DNA of 64,000 nt from Neolewinella agarilytica (GTDB lineage Bacteria > Bacteroidota > Bacteroidia > Chitinophagales > Saprospiraceae). Made by a program: the position numbers and the translations under genes. The notes below the pieces were generated by a model, which saw only the letters and a program-made list of their open reading frames with translations, did no database searches and was not told the origin of the DNA. The stretch lies in NCBI RefSeq assembly GCF_900110645.1, contig NZ_FOFB01000016.1, forward strand, positions 1 through 64,000, in the 5' to 3' direction. Below are positions 7,618 to 15,781 of the stretch, one piece after another; within the stretch, counting starts at the first letter, position 1; the number at the start of each line of letters is the position of its first letter.

Positions 7618-7749
7618 ATGCACCACCAGCAAGCAACGATGACTCCGGTAAAACAATGGCCTTTGTGGCAAAAGCTGATCCTGCTTTGTTTAAGCTGTGG
7701 CGGTATTGCATACGGTATTGCGATGATCATTGAATTACTATCCAATTAA
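7618..7749 (+). CDS. Small single-span membrane protein (43 residues)
   Basis: A short frame, ATG 7618 to TAA 7749, encodes 43 residues: a polar, His/Gln-rich start (MHHQQATMTPVKQWPLWQ), then one hydrophobic helix (KLILLCLSCGGIAYGIAMII) and a short tail ELLSN. It lies 12 nt before the DUF2892 gene on the same strand and faces the Crp/Fnr gene, so it is probably the first gene of a small operon under that regulator. The charge and hydrophobic pattern fit an inner-membrane microprotein. No family is recognised. A shorter start at the second Met (residue 8) is possible. Confidence 0.6.
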   Translation: MHHQQATMTPVKQWPLWQKLILLCLSCGGIAYGIAMIIELLSN

Positions 7750-7761
7750 ACTAATTTAATT

Positions 7762-7968
7762 ATGACTACCAATATGGGAAAAGCGGATCGAATCATCCGC
7801 CCACTACTCGCCATCGCCTTTATCGCTCTGTACTTCACGGAAACGGTAACCGGCACTTTAGGGATCGTCCTTTTAGTTCTTGCCGGTATTTTCTTGCTAA
7901 CCAGTGTGGTAGGCAGTTGCCCGCTTTATAGTTTGTTTGGAATTCGCACCTGCCCGGTTAAAGGTTAG
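7762..7968 (+). CDS. DUF2892 (YgaP-type) inner-membrane protein
   Basis: A 68-residue protein with the DUF2892 pattern: MGKADRIIRPLLAI, two hydrophobic helices (about 12-27 and 32-50), and the conserved GSCPLYSLFGIRTCP end with two Cys residues. In other bacteria this domain occurs alone or fused to rhodanese (YgaP). It is likely co-transcribed with the 43-residue protein just upstream and is followed by a clear hairpin terminator at 7998-8033. Met5 (ATG 7774) is an alternative start that matches the family's usual N-terminus better. Role unknown, possibly linked to sulfur or redox handling. Confidence 0.85.
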   Translation: MTTNMGKADRIIRPLLAIAFIALYFTETVTGTLGIVLLVLAGIFLLTSVVGSCPLYSLFGIRTCPVKG

Positions 7969-7997
7969 GTCTTTTACGTATTTACACTGTGAACAAA

Positions 7998-8033
7998 GAA
8001 TGCCCGTCGGGAATACCGGCGGGCATTCAATTT
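7998..8033 (+). terminator. Rho-independent terminator after the DUF2892 gene
   Basis: A 13-bp stem (7998-8010 with 8016-8028, one G-U pair) has a 5-nt loop and is followed by AATTTT. Confidence 0.8.
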
Positions 8034-8254
8034 TAGAATGATACTGGGTAGCCATTCTGTTCTTTAATAAGTTTTATCCATGTATGGATTTAGTTAATCG
8101 TTGGTGATCCGGATAACAGAATATGAAAAAGGGCGCCCTTACCTTAACTAATTATCGTTTCAGGATCAGAAAAAAACGGACTTATGTGATCATGATCACC
8201 GTGGGGGCTGCTGTTTCGACCGACCTTTGGGCCAATCAAAAAAAACACTACGTT

Positions 8255-8644
8255 ATGCAGTGGATACAGGATGCCCGAGCCATGTTCAATCACAAATGTG
8301 CCGAGTGCCACGAGGGAGATATGTTCCCTACGGGAGCTTTCAGTTTTAACAAGCCATTTGACATGCATGAGCGTTGCCCTAAGTGCAATGCTAACTACTA
8401 CCCTGAGCCAGGCTTCTACTATGGTGCCATGTTCATGTCTTACATCTTTTCGGCTTTCATCATTCTGGGTTTCGTGATGGTGTTACACTGGATTTTGAAA
8501 CTCAGCCTGATGGCCTCTTTCGGTTGGCTAATGATCGTTGTGGCTGTTTTTTTCGTTTGGTGGTTTCGCTTCGCGCGTGCTTTTTGGCTTAACCTCATCG
8601 TTGGGTTTAAGCCAGAGAAAAAAGCCATCGCAAAAGCGAAGTAA
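8255..8644 (+). CDS. DUF983 family membrane protein
   Basis: A 129-residue protein with two CxxC-type zinc motifs (NHKCAECHEGDMF and HERCPKCN), then the signature YYPEPGFYYGAMFMSY and two transmembrane helices (about 60-82 and 88-107), ending in a basic tail. This is the standard DUF983 layout. The open frame extends back to 8123, but family members begin just before the first CxxC. ATG 8255, after an A-rich stretch, is therefore preferred. It lies 231 nt upstream of cydA, on the same strand. DUF983 genes often lie near respiratory oxidase genes; their molecular role is not settled. Confidence 0.85.
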   Translation: MQWIQDARAMFNHKCAECHEGDMFPTGAFSFNKPFDMHERCPKCNANYYPEPGFYYGAMFMSYIFSAFIILGFVMVLHWILKLSLMASFGWLMIVVAVFFVWWFRFARAFWLNLIVGFKPEKKAIAKAK

Positions 8645-8875
8645 GCCTTGCTCTGCTACCTTGCTTAACAACCCTCTCTGCACCTGCGCATGCGCCGCAC
8701 AGAGCTTCTTTTGGTGGCGCGCACGCAGGATGCAATGAAAGTTGGCAGGCAAAGGCATAGAGAACCGTTTGGTTCTTGTGCGCCTGCTCTTTAGATTCAC
8801 CTTAGATAGAAACCCATTTCCGGGCAAACCCGGGGTGTCACGATGTTATTCGTGTAGCCATTAAACAGGAAGATT
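8645..8875 (+). promoter_or_regulatory. cydA upstream region with inverted dispersed 17-mers
   Basis: Contains an exact 17-mer copy (8680-8696, centre CAT) and, facing it, a degenerate copy (8716-8734). Together they can form a hairpin of about 57 nt. The cydAB promoter must lie here or upstream of the DUF983 gene; I see no exact TAnnTTTG. An AGGAAG sequence ends 3 nt before the cydA ATG, the only good Shine-Dalgarno-like site noticed in this part of the window. Confidence 0.45.
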
Positions 8876-10249
8876 ATGGATGTTGAAATTCTTGCAAGAA
8901 TACAATTCGCGTTTACCATTGCGTTTCACTACATCTACCCTCCACTGAGTATTGGCCTGGGATTGATCATGGTCATTATGGAAGGCCTCTACTTGAAAAC
9001 CGGAAATAAGATCTACGAGACGATGTGTCGTTTCTGGACCAAGATTTTTGCCCTGACCTTTGGTATCGGCGTAGCCACCGGAATCGTTATGGAGTTTGAA
9101 TTCGGGACCAATTGGGCGACTTATTCCCGTTTTGTCGGGGACATTTTCGGCAGTGCTCTGGCCGCGGAAGGCATTTTTGCCTTCGCCCTGGAGAGTGGCT
9201 TTCTCGGCATTCTGTTATTTGGGTGGAACCGGGTAAGCCCGCGGGTACACTTCATATCCACCATTGGTGTATTCCTGGGCTCCGCCTTCTCAGCCGTTTG
9301 GATCACCGTAGCCAATAGCTGGCAGCAAACCCCGGCGGGCTATAAAATCGTGGGGGAAGGCCTTCAGGCAAAGGCGGAAATTGTTGACTTTTGGGCAATG
9401 GTGCTCAATCCCAGCAGTATTGATCGAATGCTTCACGTCTGGATCGGAGCGTTCTTAGCGGGTGCCTTCTTGGTGCTGAGTGTTCATGCTTACTACCTGA
9501 TTCGTGGTCGTTACGTAGAGCTATCGACTAAAGCCTTTAAAATCGCCCTGGGTGTAGCCACTGTTTTTAGTCTTAGCCAGCTCTTCACGGGCCACCGTAG
9601 CGCAGAGTACGTGGCCGAATACCAGCCAGCTAAACTCGCTGCGATGGAAGGCCACTTCGAAGCCGAAGGACCTGCTGACCTGTACATTATGGGCTGGGTT
9701 GATAAAGAATCGCAGACGACCACCGGCATTGGTGTTCCCGGCGGTCTGGGATTTCTGCTCGAACAGGACTTTGACGCGCCCGTTACGGGCCTCAATGCTT
9801 TTCCAGAGGAAGACCGCCCCGGACAGGTCAACGCTGTTTTCCAGTTCTACCATTTAATGGTTGCCATTGGCATGGCTTTAATTGGCCTGACCTTACTGGC
9901 CTGTTTCTTTTGGTGGCGAGGAACCCTTTTTGAAAAAAAATGGCTGCTTTGGGTATTCGTCTGGGCAGTTGCCCTGCCCCAGATGGCGAACCAGTTTGGT
10001 TGGTTTGCCGCGGAGATGGGACGTCAGCCCTGGGTGGTTTACGGACATCTGCGGACCTCAGAGGCCTTCTCTAAAGTCGTTACGGCTAATCAGATTCTGT
10101 TTTCCCTGATCGGCTTCACCCTTATTTACATCCTCCTTGCGGCCTTATTCTTCTATGTGCTGAATAAAAAAATTAAGAAAGGTCCCTACGATGAAAGCAA
10201 AATCGATGATCGTCCTTTACAGGAAGGAATTGCTGAAGCAGTAAGCTAG
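8876..10249 (+). CDS. cydA: Cytochrome bd ubiquinol oxidase subunit I
   Basis: A 457-residue CydA, the quinol-oxidising haem subunit of the bd-type terminal oxidase in the cytoplasmic membrane. The N-terminus RIQFAFTIAFHYIYPPLSIGLG contains the axial His of haem b595. The GRQPWVVYGHLRTSEA region marks the C-terminal part, and the periplasmic Q-loop is of the short type, in keeping with the length (long-loop enzymes are about 520 residues). Nine or so hydrophobic helices are evident. It forms an operon with cydB, 49 nt downstream. The enzyme has high oxygen affinity and fits microaerobic growth. No CydX-like small gene was found after cydB. Confidence 0.97.
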   Translation: MDVEILARIQFAFTIAFHYIYPPLSIGLGLIMVIMEGLYLKTGNKIYETMCRFWTKIFALTFGIGVATGIVMEFEFGTNWATYSRFVGDIFGSALAAEGIFAFALESGFLGILLFGWNRVSPRVHFISTIGVFLGSAFSAVWITVANSWQQTPAGYKIVGEGLQAKAEIVDFWAMVLNPSSIDRMLHVWIGAFLAGAFLVLSVHAYYLIRGRYVELSTKAFKIALGVATVFSLSQLFTGHRSAEYVAEYQPAKLAAMEGHFEAEGPADLYIMGWVDKESQTTTGIGVPGGLGFLLEQDFDAPVTGLNAFPEEDRPGQVNAVFQFYHLMVAIGMALIGLTLLACFFWWRGTLFEKKWLLWVFVWAVALPQMANQFGWFAAEMGRQPWVVYGHLRTSEAFSKVVTANQILFSLIGFTLIYILLAALFFYVLNKKIKKGPYDESKIDDRPLQEGIAEAVS

Positions 10250-10298
10250 CATACTTTTGACATCCCATCATCTCCCCCACCCTTCGAGCTAACCCAAT

Positions 10299-11402
10299 AT
10301 GAAATATCTACTGCTTTTTCCTTTAGCTTTTCTGCTTACCGCCTGTGGCACTGATGGCCCCAACGGATATACTACCCTGATGGGGATCGATTTTCAAACC
10401 CTCTGGTTTCTCGTGGTGGGAGCAGTATTTACGGGCTACGCTATCCTTGATGGTTTTGACCTGGGTGCGGGCGCCTGGCACTTGTTTTTTCGTAAGGAAG
10501 AAAGCCGGCGAATTGCCCTCAATGCCGTAGGCCCCGTTTGGGATGGAAACGAGGTTTGGCTGGTAATTGGCGGAGGAACGCTATTCGCTGGTTTCCCTGT
10601 GGTGTACGCTACGCTGTTTTCAGCCATGTATATCCCCTTCATGCTGTTTTTGTTCGCGCTTATTTTCCGGGCTGTCTCCATTGAATTCCGAAGTAAGGAG
10701 CCCATGCAATGGTGGCGGACGATGTGGGATGTCTCTTACAGTCTCTCCAGTGCCCTGCTGGCGCTCTTACTCGGGGTTGTACTCGGCAACGTTCTGCAGG
10801 GGATGCCACTGGATGCCAACTATGAACACTCCGGTGACTGGTTGGCCTTCTTTAACCCTTACGCTTTTCTCGTTGGCCTGACCTCCCTGGCGCTCTTCAT
10901 GATGCACGGAGCCATTTACCTGACGATGAAGACCGAAGGAAGGCTTTTTGCAAAAGTGAACAAGTTGCTCCAGCGGTCCATTATCGCTTTCGTAATCCTT
11001 TTTGTCCTGCTCACCTTTTATACCCTACTCTACATTCCCCACCTTTCTGATGGCTTCAAGAGCAGGCCCTGGCTGTTCATCATCCCCGTGCTGGCAGTGC
11101 TGGCGATTGCGAATATCCCCCGCCTGGTTAACAAGCAAAAATATTTACCGGCCTTCATTTTCAGCGCAATTACCGTTGGTCTGCTGTTGATCACCGTAGC
11201 GATTGAGTTATACCCAACTATTATCATCGATAGTAGTGGTGCAGGGAACGACATTACGGTCTACAATGGTGTCGCCTCTGACAAGTCGCTGGGCATTATG
11301 CTACTCTTTGTTGCCATTGGTGCACCACTGGTTATTTCCTACACTGTCTTTGTTTATAAGACCTTCTGGGGTAAGGTCCGGCTGGATGAGCATAGCTACT
11401 AG
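10299..11402 (+). CDS. cydB: Cytochrome bd ubiquinol oxidase subunit II, with an added lipoprotein-like N-terminus
   Basis: A 367-residue protein whose residues from about 28 onward are a normal CydB (FQTLWFLVVGAVFTGYAILDGFDLGAG at the start of the family domain; GPVWDGNEVWLV later). The first 27 residues are unusual: MKYLLLFPLAFLLTACG looks like a lipoprotein signal peptide with a lipobox and Cys16, before CydB's own first helix. CydB proteins normally begin directly at that helix. An internal ATG at 10380 (MGIDFQTLWF) would give the standard form, so the true start is uncertain. It follows cydA by 49 nt and ends at a shared terminator (11466-11505) facing the T9SS protein gene. Confidence 0.95.
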   Translation: MKYLLLFPLAFLLTACGTDGPNGYTTLMGIDFQTLWFLVVGAVFTGYAILDGFDLGAGAWHLFFRKEESRRIALNAVGPVWDGNEVWLVIGGGTLFAGFPVVYATLFSAMYIPFMLFLFALIFRAVSIEFRSKEPMQWWRTMWDVSYSLSSALLALLLGVVLGNVLQGMPLDANYEHSGDWLAFFNPYAFLVGLTSLALFMMHGAIYLTMKTEGRLFAKVNKLLQRSIIAFVILFVLLTFYTLLYIPHLSDGFKSRPWLFIIPVLAVLAIANIPRLVNKQKYLPAFIFSAITVGLLLITVAIELYPTIIIDSSGAGNDITVYNGVASDKSLGIMLLFVAIGAPLVISYTVFVYKTFWGKVRLDEHSY

Positions 11403-11465
11403 CACACACAATATTTCACTTCCAGCTCCCGACTACCGGAAAAACGTGCTTCATACAAGGCGCAT

Positions 11466-11505
11466 AAAAAAAGCCCCCCACTACAAACAACGGTAGTGAG
11501 GGGCT
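11466..11505. terminator. Bidirectional terminator between cydB and the glycan locus
   Basis: A 13-bp stem with one mismatch (11472-11484 with 11493-11505) has a 7-A run on its left side, which reads as a T-tract for the minus-strand gene. It lies between convergent genes. Confidence 0.75.
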
Positions 11506-11528
11506 CTTGCATTTAGCCGCTGGCAGCT

Positions 11529-14500
11529 TTACTGCTTTATCAAACGGGCAACACGCCGGCCTTCGGCCGTAGCAATTCGAACGATGTAAGTACCGGTGGG
11601 AAGCCGGCGGGCATCGATCTCATAAGTGTTGGTATCGGGATTAGCGCTGATCAGCTGTCTTCCGGAGAGGTCGAACAATTCCAGCATCTCGATGCGGGCG
11701 TCAGGAGACGCGATTTGCCAAAGGGCAGATGTCGGATTCGGGAACACCTGTACTTCCTCCGCAGTAAGTCTTCTCGTTGAAGTCAACTCATCGACGGAGA
11801 GGTTGTCGAAGTAATAGGTCGTGCCATCACCCGCAAGGTCGCCGATGAACTCGTAGAAAATGACAATCCGTACGTAGTCTACGTTGGGGTCCTGAATGCC
11901 GGAGAAATCAGCCTCCAGGGTCTCCCAGACACTTGCGTTTACGGTATTCACATCGAGCTCAATGCCAGCGGTATTACCGGCATCCTCCAAACGGACGCGA
12001 ACCGGAATGTTCGCCTTCGGCGACCAGGAACTGAATACAATTTTCCCGGTATTAGAAAGGTCGATGGGCGCATCGAGGTTCAGGAAAGTTCCGGCGAAGA
12101 ATTGAGCTCCTTCGGTTTTGGTGGTCCGCATGACGGTAGTACTGGTATTCTCGCCCGTCGGGTCAGGGTTCGCTTCAATGGCTGAGTCAGCCCCCTCAAA
12201 GCCTGCAAAATCGTAGGTTAAGCTTCCGTTCTCAAAGCCTACTGGCAGAACTACTGGCGGCGAGTCATCCGTAATTTCCACCACTTCAATGTTGTCGAAG
12301 TAGTAGGTTGATCCATCACCGGGCAGGTCACCGACGAATTCAAAGAACACAACCACTTTGACGTAGTTGACCGCCGGATCGATCAGGTTCGTGAAGTCTG
12401 CCGTCAGGGTTTCCCAACTGCCGGCCACGGTCGTGTTTACGTCGAGTTCGATGCCGGCAGTATTACCCGCATCTTCCAGGCGAATTCTGACCGGAATGTC
12501 CGCTTTGGGAGACCAGGACTGAATAGCAATACCCTTGTTTACGGAGAAGTCAATCGGCGTATCGAGGTTCAGGAAAGTTCCGGCGAAGAACTGAGCACCG
12601 TCGGTTTTGGTGGTCCGCATAACGGTCGCACTGGTGTTCTCACCCGTCTGATCGGGGTTAGCTTCGATGGCTGAGTCAGCGCCTTCAAAACCTCCGAAGA
12701 CATAGGTGAGCTCCGTGCTTTCAAAGTCAACGGGCAGGGATACTCCGGGCGTTCCGTCACCAGCTTCCACCACTTCAATGTTGTCGAAGTAGTAGGTTGA
12801 TCCATCACCGGGCAGGTCAACTACAAACTCATAAAAGACAACAACTTTGACGTAGTTAACGGCCGGGTTGATCAGGTTCGTGAAGTCTGCCGTCAGGGTT
12901 TCCCAGCTGCCGGCCACGGTCGTGTTTACGTCAAGTTCGATGCCGGCAGTATTACCGGCGTCTTCCAGGCGGATTCTGACCGGGATGTCTGCCTTGGGGG
13001 ACCAGGACTGAATAGCAATACCCTTATTTACGGAGAAGTCAATCGGCGTATCGAGGTTCAGGAAAGTTCCGGCGAAGAACTGAGCACCGTCGGTTTTGGT
13101 GGTCCGCATAACGGTCGCACTGGTGTTCTCACCCGTCTGATCGGGGTTAGCTTCGATGGCTGAGTCAGCGCCCTCAAAACCTCCGAAGACATAGGTGAGC
13201 TCCGTGCTTTCAAAGTCAACGGGCAGGGATACGCCGGGCGTTCCGTCACCAGCTTCCACCACTTCAATGTTGTCGAAGTAGTAGGTTGATCCATCACCGG
13301 GCAGGTCCACTACAAACTCATAAAAGACAACAACCCGGACATAATTAACGGCCGGATTGATCAGGTTCGTGAAGTCTGCCGTCAGGGTTTCCCAGCTGCC
13401 GGCCACGGTCGTGTTTACGTCGAGTTCGATGCCGGCAGAATTACCGGCGTCTTCCAGGCGGATTCTTACCGGAATATCCGCTTTGGGAGACCAGGACTGA
13501 ATAGCAATACCCTTGTTTACGGAAAAGTCAATCGGCGTATCGAGGTTCAGAGAAGTCCCGGCGAAGAACTGAGCACCGTCGGTTTTGGTGGTCCGCATAA
13601 CGGTCGCACTGGTGTTCTCACCCGTCTGATCGGGGTTAGCTTCGATGGCTGAGTCAGCGCCTTCAAAACCCTGGAAGTTGTAAGTCAGTTCTGTACTTTC
13701 AAAGTCAACGGGCAAAGCTACGGCAGCAACACCGCCGCCACCGCCGGCGCCGCCGAACATCATGTCATCAAAGAAGTAGTTCGTTGTTGCAGCAGGAACA
13801 CTTCCAAAATCAAAAAAGATGGAAGCTTTGTTATAGGTAGCACTGAGATTCAGCGCAGCAGTTCCCGTAGCTTCCTGTGAGAAATCGAACACCAGTGTAT
13901 CCCAGGCAGCTGCGACCGTGACCGTGGCTTCTGTTTCAACACTGACACCAGCATCCCCCGCATTTTCCACCTTCAGGCGAACGGGAATACCAGCCGTAGG
14001 CGACCAAACGCGAACGGACATAGTTGTAGCAGAAGCCGTAAAGGGAATAGCACTGGCGAAACCAGCGGGGCCACCAGGCAGAGAAGTTACCGTTGCGCCG
14101 GCAGAAGTGCCGGAGTCCGATCCTTTGGTTACCTGACCGACCTGATTGGCTGCATCAGTGGGGTCAGTGACAATAGAAGCTTCAGCACCTTCAAAACCCA
14201 CAATCCCGTAGTTCACGTTCTCATCGTCAAAAGTGACCGGAAGGTCCATTTGATCTCCATCAGGGGAAGGCACATTAACCTGCACCAGTTCGTCCCAGTA
14301 AAAGGTAATGGGATCCGCGTTGGAATTGACGTTGAAGTTCAGGAACACAACCACAAATTCAAACACATTGTCTCCTTCGGTTGCGAAATCAAAAGTTAGC
14401 TCCTGCCAACTATTCGCAGCTCCGGTAAAGGTAGCCGGGCGCTCTATGTCTCCGGAAGTAGATGAGTCCTCAAATTTAAGGAGAACCGGCGCATTTTCAA

Positions 14501-14780
14501 TGGGAGACCAAACCTTCATGGTAAAAGACTTTCCGTCTTTTAAATCAATGGTTTGAGTGATTTTAATACCCGCAAAGTTCTGCGCAATAGGAAGCACGTT
14601 CTGTACCACGGTAGCGCTGGTGTTAGGCTCAGATACATCAGGGTTAGGAATGATAGTTGAGACGGAACCATTGAAATCCTCATAGGTGGGCGCATCTCCT
14701 TCGAAGTCGAGGATGGTACTCTGCGCCGAGGCCGTTACCGAGAGTAGCAGCACCAGTAAAAGTGTATAGCATGATCGCAT
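11529..14780 (-). CDS. Secreted T9SS protein with six glycan-binding-like repeats
   Basis: A 1083-residue secreted protein. It has a signal peptide (MRSCYTLLLVLLLSVTASAQ), six tandem beta-sandwich-like domains of about 163-175 residues (each with a 'LPVDFES..LTY.F.GFEGA' start, a central 'SWSPKADIPVRIRLEDAGN' and a 'YYFDNIEV' end), and a T9SS type A sorting domain (VFPNPTSALWQI...GTYIVRIATAEGRRVARLIKQ). Domains 3 to 5 are nearly identical, and the DNA repeats with a 489-bp period. The same domain occurs twice in the surface glycan-binding protein at 17520-19109, which argues for binding the same polysaccharide. It is the last gene of the SusCD locus and is probably displayed on the cell surface. 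No catalytic domain is seen. Confidence 0.88.
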   Translation of the reverse strand: MRSCYTLLLVLLLSVTASAQSTILDFEGDAPTYEDFNGSVSTIIPNPDVSEPNTSATVVQNVLPIAQNFAGIKITQTIDLKDGKSFTMKVWSPIENAPVLLKFEDSSTSGDIERPATFTGAANSWQELTFDFATEGDNVFEFVVVFLNFNVNSNADPITFYWDELVQVNVPSPDGDQMDLPVTFDDENVNYGIVGFEGAEASIVTDPTDAANQVGQVTKGSDSGTSAGATVTSLPGGPAGFASAIPFTASATTMSVRVWSPTAGIPVRLKVENAGDAGVSVETEATVTVAAAWDTLVFDFSQEATGTAALNLSATYNKASIFFDFGSVPAATTNYFFDDMMFGGAGGGGGVAAVALPVDFESTELTYNFQGFEGADSAIEANPDQTGENTSATVMRTTKTDGAQFFAGTSLNLDTPIDFSVNKGIAIQSWSPKADIPVRIRLEDAGNSAGIELDVNTTVAGSWETLTADFTNLINPAVNYVRVVVFYEFVVDLPGDGSTYYFDNIEVVEAGDGTPGVSLPVDFESTELTYVFGGFEGADSAIEANPDQTGENTSATVMRTTKTDGAQFFAGTFLNLDTPIDFSVNKGIAIQSWSPKADIPVRIRLEDAGNTAGIELDVNTTVAGSWETLTADFTNLINPAVNYVKVVVFYEFVVDLPGDGSTYYFDNIEVVEAGDGTPGVSLPVDFESTELTYVFGGFEGADSAIEANPDQTGENTSATVMRTTKTDGAQFFAGTFLNLDTPIDFSVNKGIAIQSWSPKADIPVRIRLEDAGNTAGIELDVNTTVAGSWETLTADFTNLIDPAVNYVKVVVFFEFVGDLPGDGSTYYFDNIEVVEITDDSPPVVLPVGFENGSLTYDFAGFEGADSAIEANPDPTGENTSTTVMRTTKTEGAQFFAGTFLNLDAPIDLSNTGKIVFSSWSPKANIPVRVRLEDAGNTAGIELDVNTVNASVWETLEADFSGIQDPNVDYVRIVIFYEFIGDLAGDGTTYYFDNLSVDELTSTRRLTAEEVQVFPNPTSALWQIASPDARIEMLELFDLSGRQLISANPDTNTYEIDARRLPTGTYIVRIATAEGRRVARLIKQ
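12240..13715. repeat. Three tandem 489-bp coding repeats
   Basis: Equivalent positions recur at 12391, 12880 and 13369, an exact 489-bp period (163 codons), with only scattered differences. Such identity implies recent duplication or ongoing gene conversion, and copy number may vary between strains. Confidence 0.85.
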
Positions 14781-14903
14781 AAAAAACGTTTTTTGCTTTA
14801 TAGAGCGGTTAAAAAATCGGTTGTAACAGGTCTTAGGAAGTCATTAAAATTTTCATTGAATCAGAAAGTAAGTACGCATAGTTGCCCCCGTTCTGAAGTC
14901 CTT

Positions 14904-15710
14904 TTATTCAGGTGCATAAACCCGGACGTAATCGATGATGAAGCTTTGTGGCAAAACGGAATCATCCACCCCGGGGCCGCCAAAGCTCCCCCCGATTGCC
15001 AGGTTTAGTAATAGGTAGAAAGGCTGGTCAAAGGGCCAGACCTCAACACTCCGTTCCTTTGGCTCGAAGGTGTATACCAGCTGGTTATCAATAAAAAAGG
15101 TGATGTTTTTTGGCGTCCATTCCGTTGCGTAACGGTGGAAACCTTCTTCTATGTCAGCGAAGGGAGTAGTCTTCGAACTGCCGTTGTCTCCATGTCTGGC
15201 TTTAGTATGCAGGGTCGTGAAAATTTCGCCCGGCTTCTTCCCCACATATTCCAGAATGTCAATTTCTCCGCAGGTCGGCCACCTGACGGTGTCAATGTTT
15301 TGGCCCAGCATCCAAAAAGCAGGCCAAAGCCCTTCTCCTACCGGAATTTTTGCCCTCGTTTCAATCCGGCCATAACGGAAGTGATGCTTGTTCTTAGTCG
15401 TAATCCGGGTAGAGGTATATACCTCTCCTTCTTTTTTAGCCGTAATGGTGAGCATACCATTGGCTAAATGATGATTCTCCTTCGTGTATAACTGCCGTTC
15501 ATTGTTTCCCCAGCCACACAGATTCGGGCAACCATCCCCCAACTCATAATTCCAGGTGGAGGTATCCAGCTCCGTACCGTCAAATTCTTCAGACCAAACC
15601 ATGGTCCTCTCCCTCGTTCCACCGATGGAAGGTCCCTCAGCCGCTTCTGCGGATGAGCATTGCTGCAGAAACGCCAGCAGCGGTAGTAAGACAAAGAAGA
15701 ACCGTTTCAT
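14904..15710 (-). CDS. GH16 family endo-beta-glucanase-like lipoprotein
   Basis: A 268-residue GH16 enzyme. The signal peptide ends in a lipobox (LLAFLQQC, Cys18), so it is probably anchored at the outer membrane. The catalytic motif is EIDILE within CGEIDILEYVG; the E-x-D-x-x-E spacing is the beta-bulge type found in laminarinases, agarases and relatives. Substrate-cleft residues such as WNYELGDG and LWPAFWMLG are those of laminarinase-like members. ATG 15710 is preferred, because codons before it overlap the end of the upstream gene. It lies 71 nt downstream of the larger GH16 gene. It probably cuts a beta-1,3-glucan outside the cell; the substrate is inferred. Confidence 0.92.
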   Translation of the reverse strand: MKRFFFVLLPLLAFLQQCSSAEAAEGPSIGGTRERTMVWSEEFDGTELDTSTWNYELGDGCPNLCGWGNNERQLYTKENHHLANGMLTITAKKEGEVYTSTRITTKNKHHFRYGRIETRAKIPVGEGLWPAFWMLGQNIDTVRWPTCGEIDILEYVGKKPGEIFTTLHTKARHGDNGSSKTTPFADIEEGFHRYATEWTPKNITFFIDNQLVYTFEPKERSVEVWPFDQPFYLLLNLAIGGSFGGPGVDDSVLPQSFIIDYVRVYAPE

Positions 15711-15781
15711 CTTCTCATTTTTGCGCATTAAACAGAGGTCAGCAGCTGCTTTTATTGTACCCGGCAGGCCTGACCGGTTGA

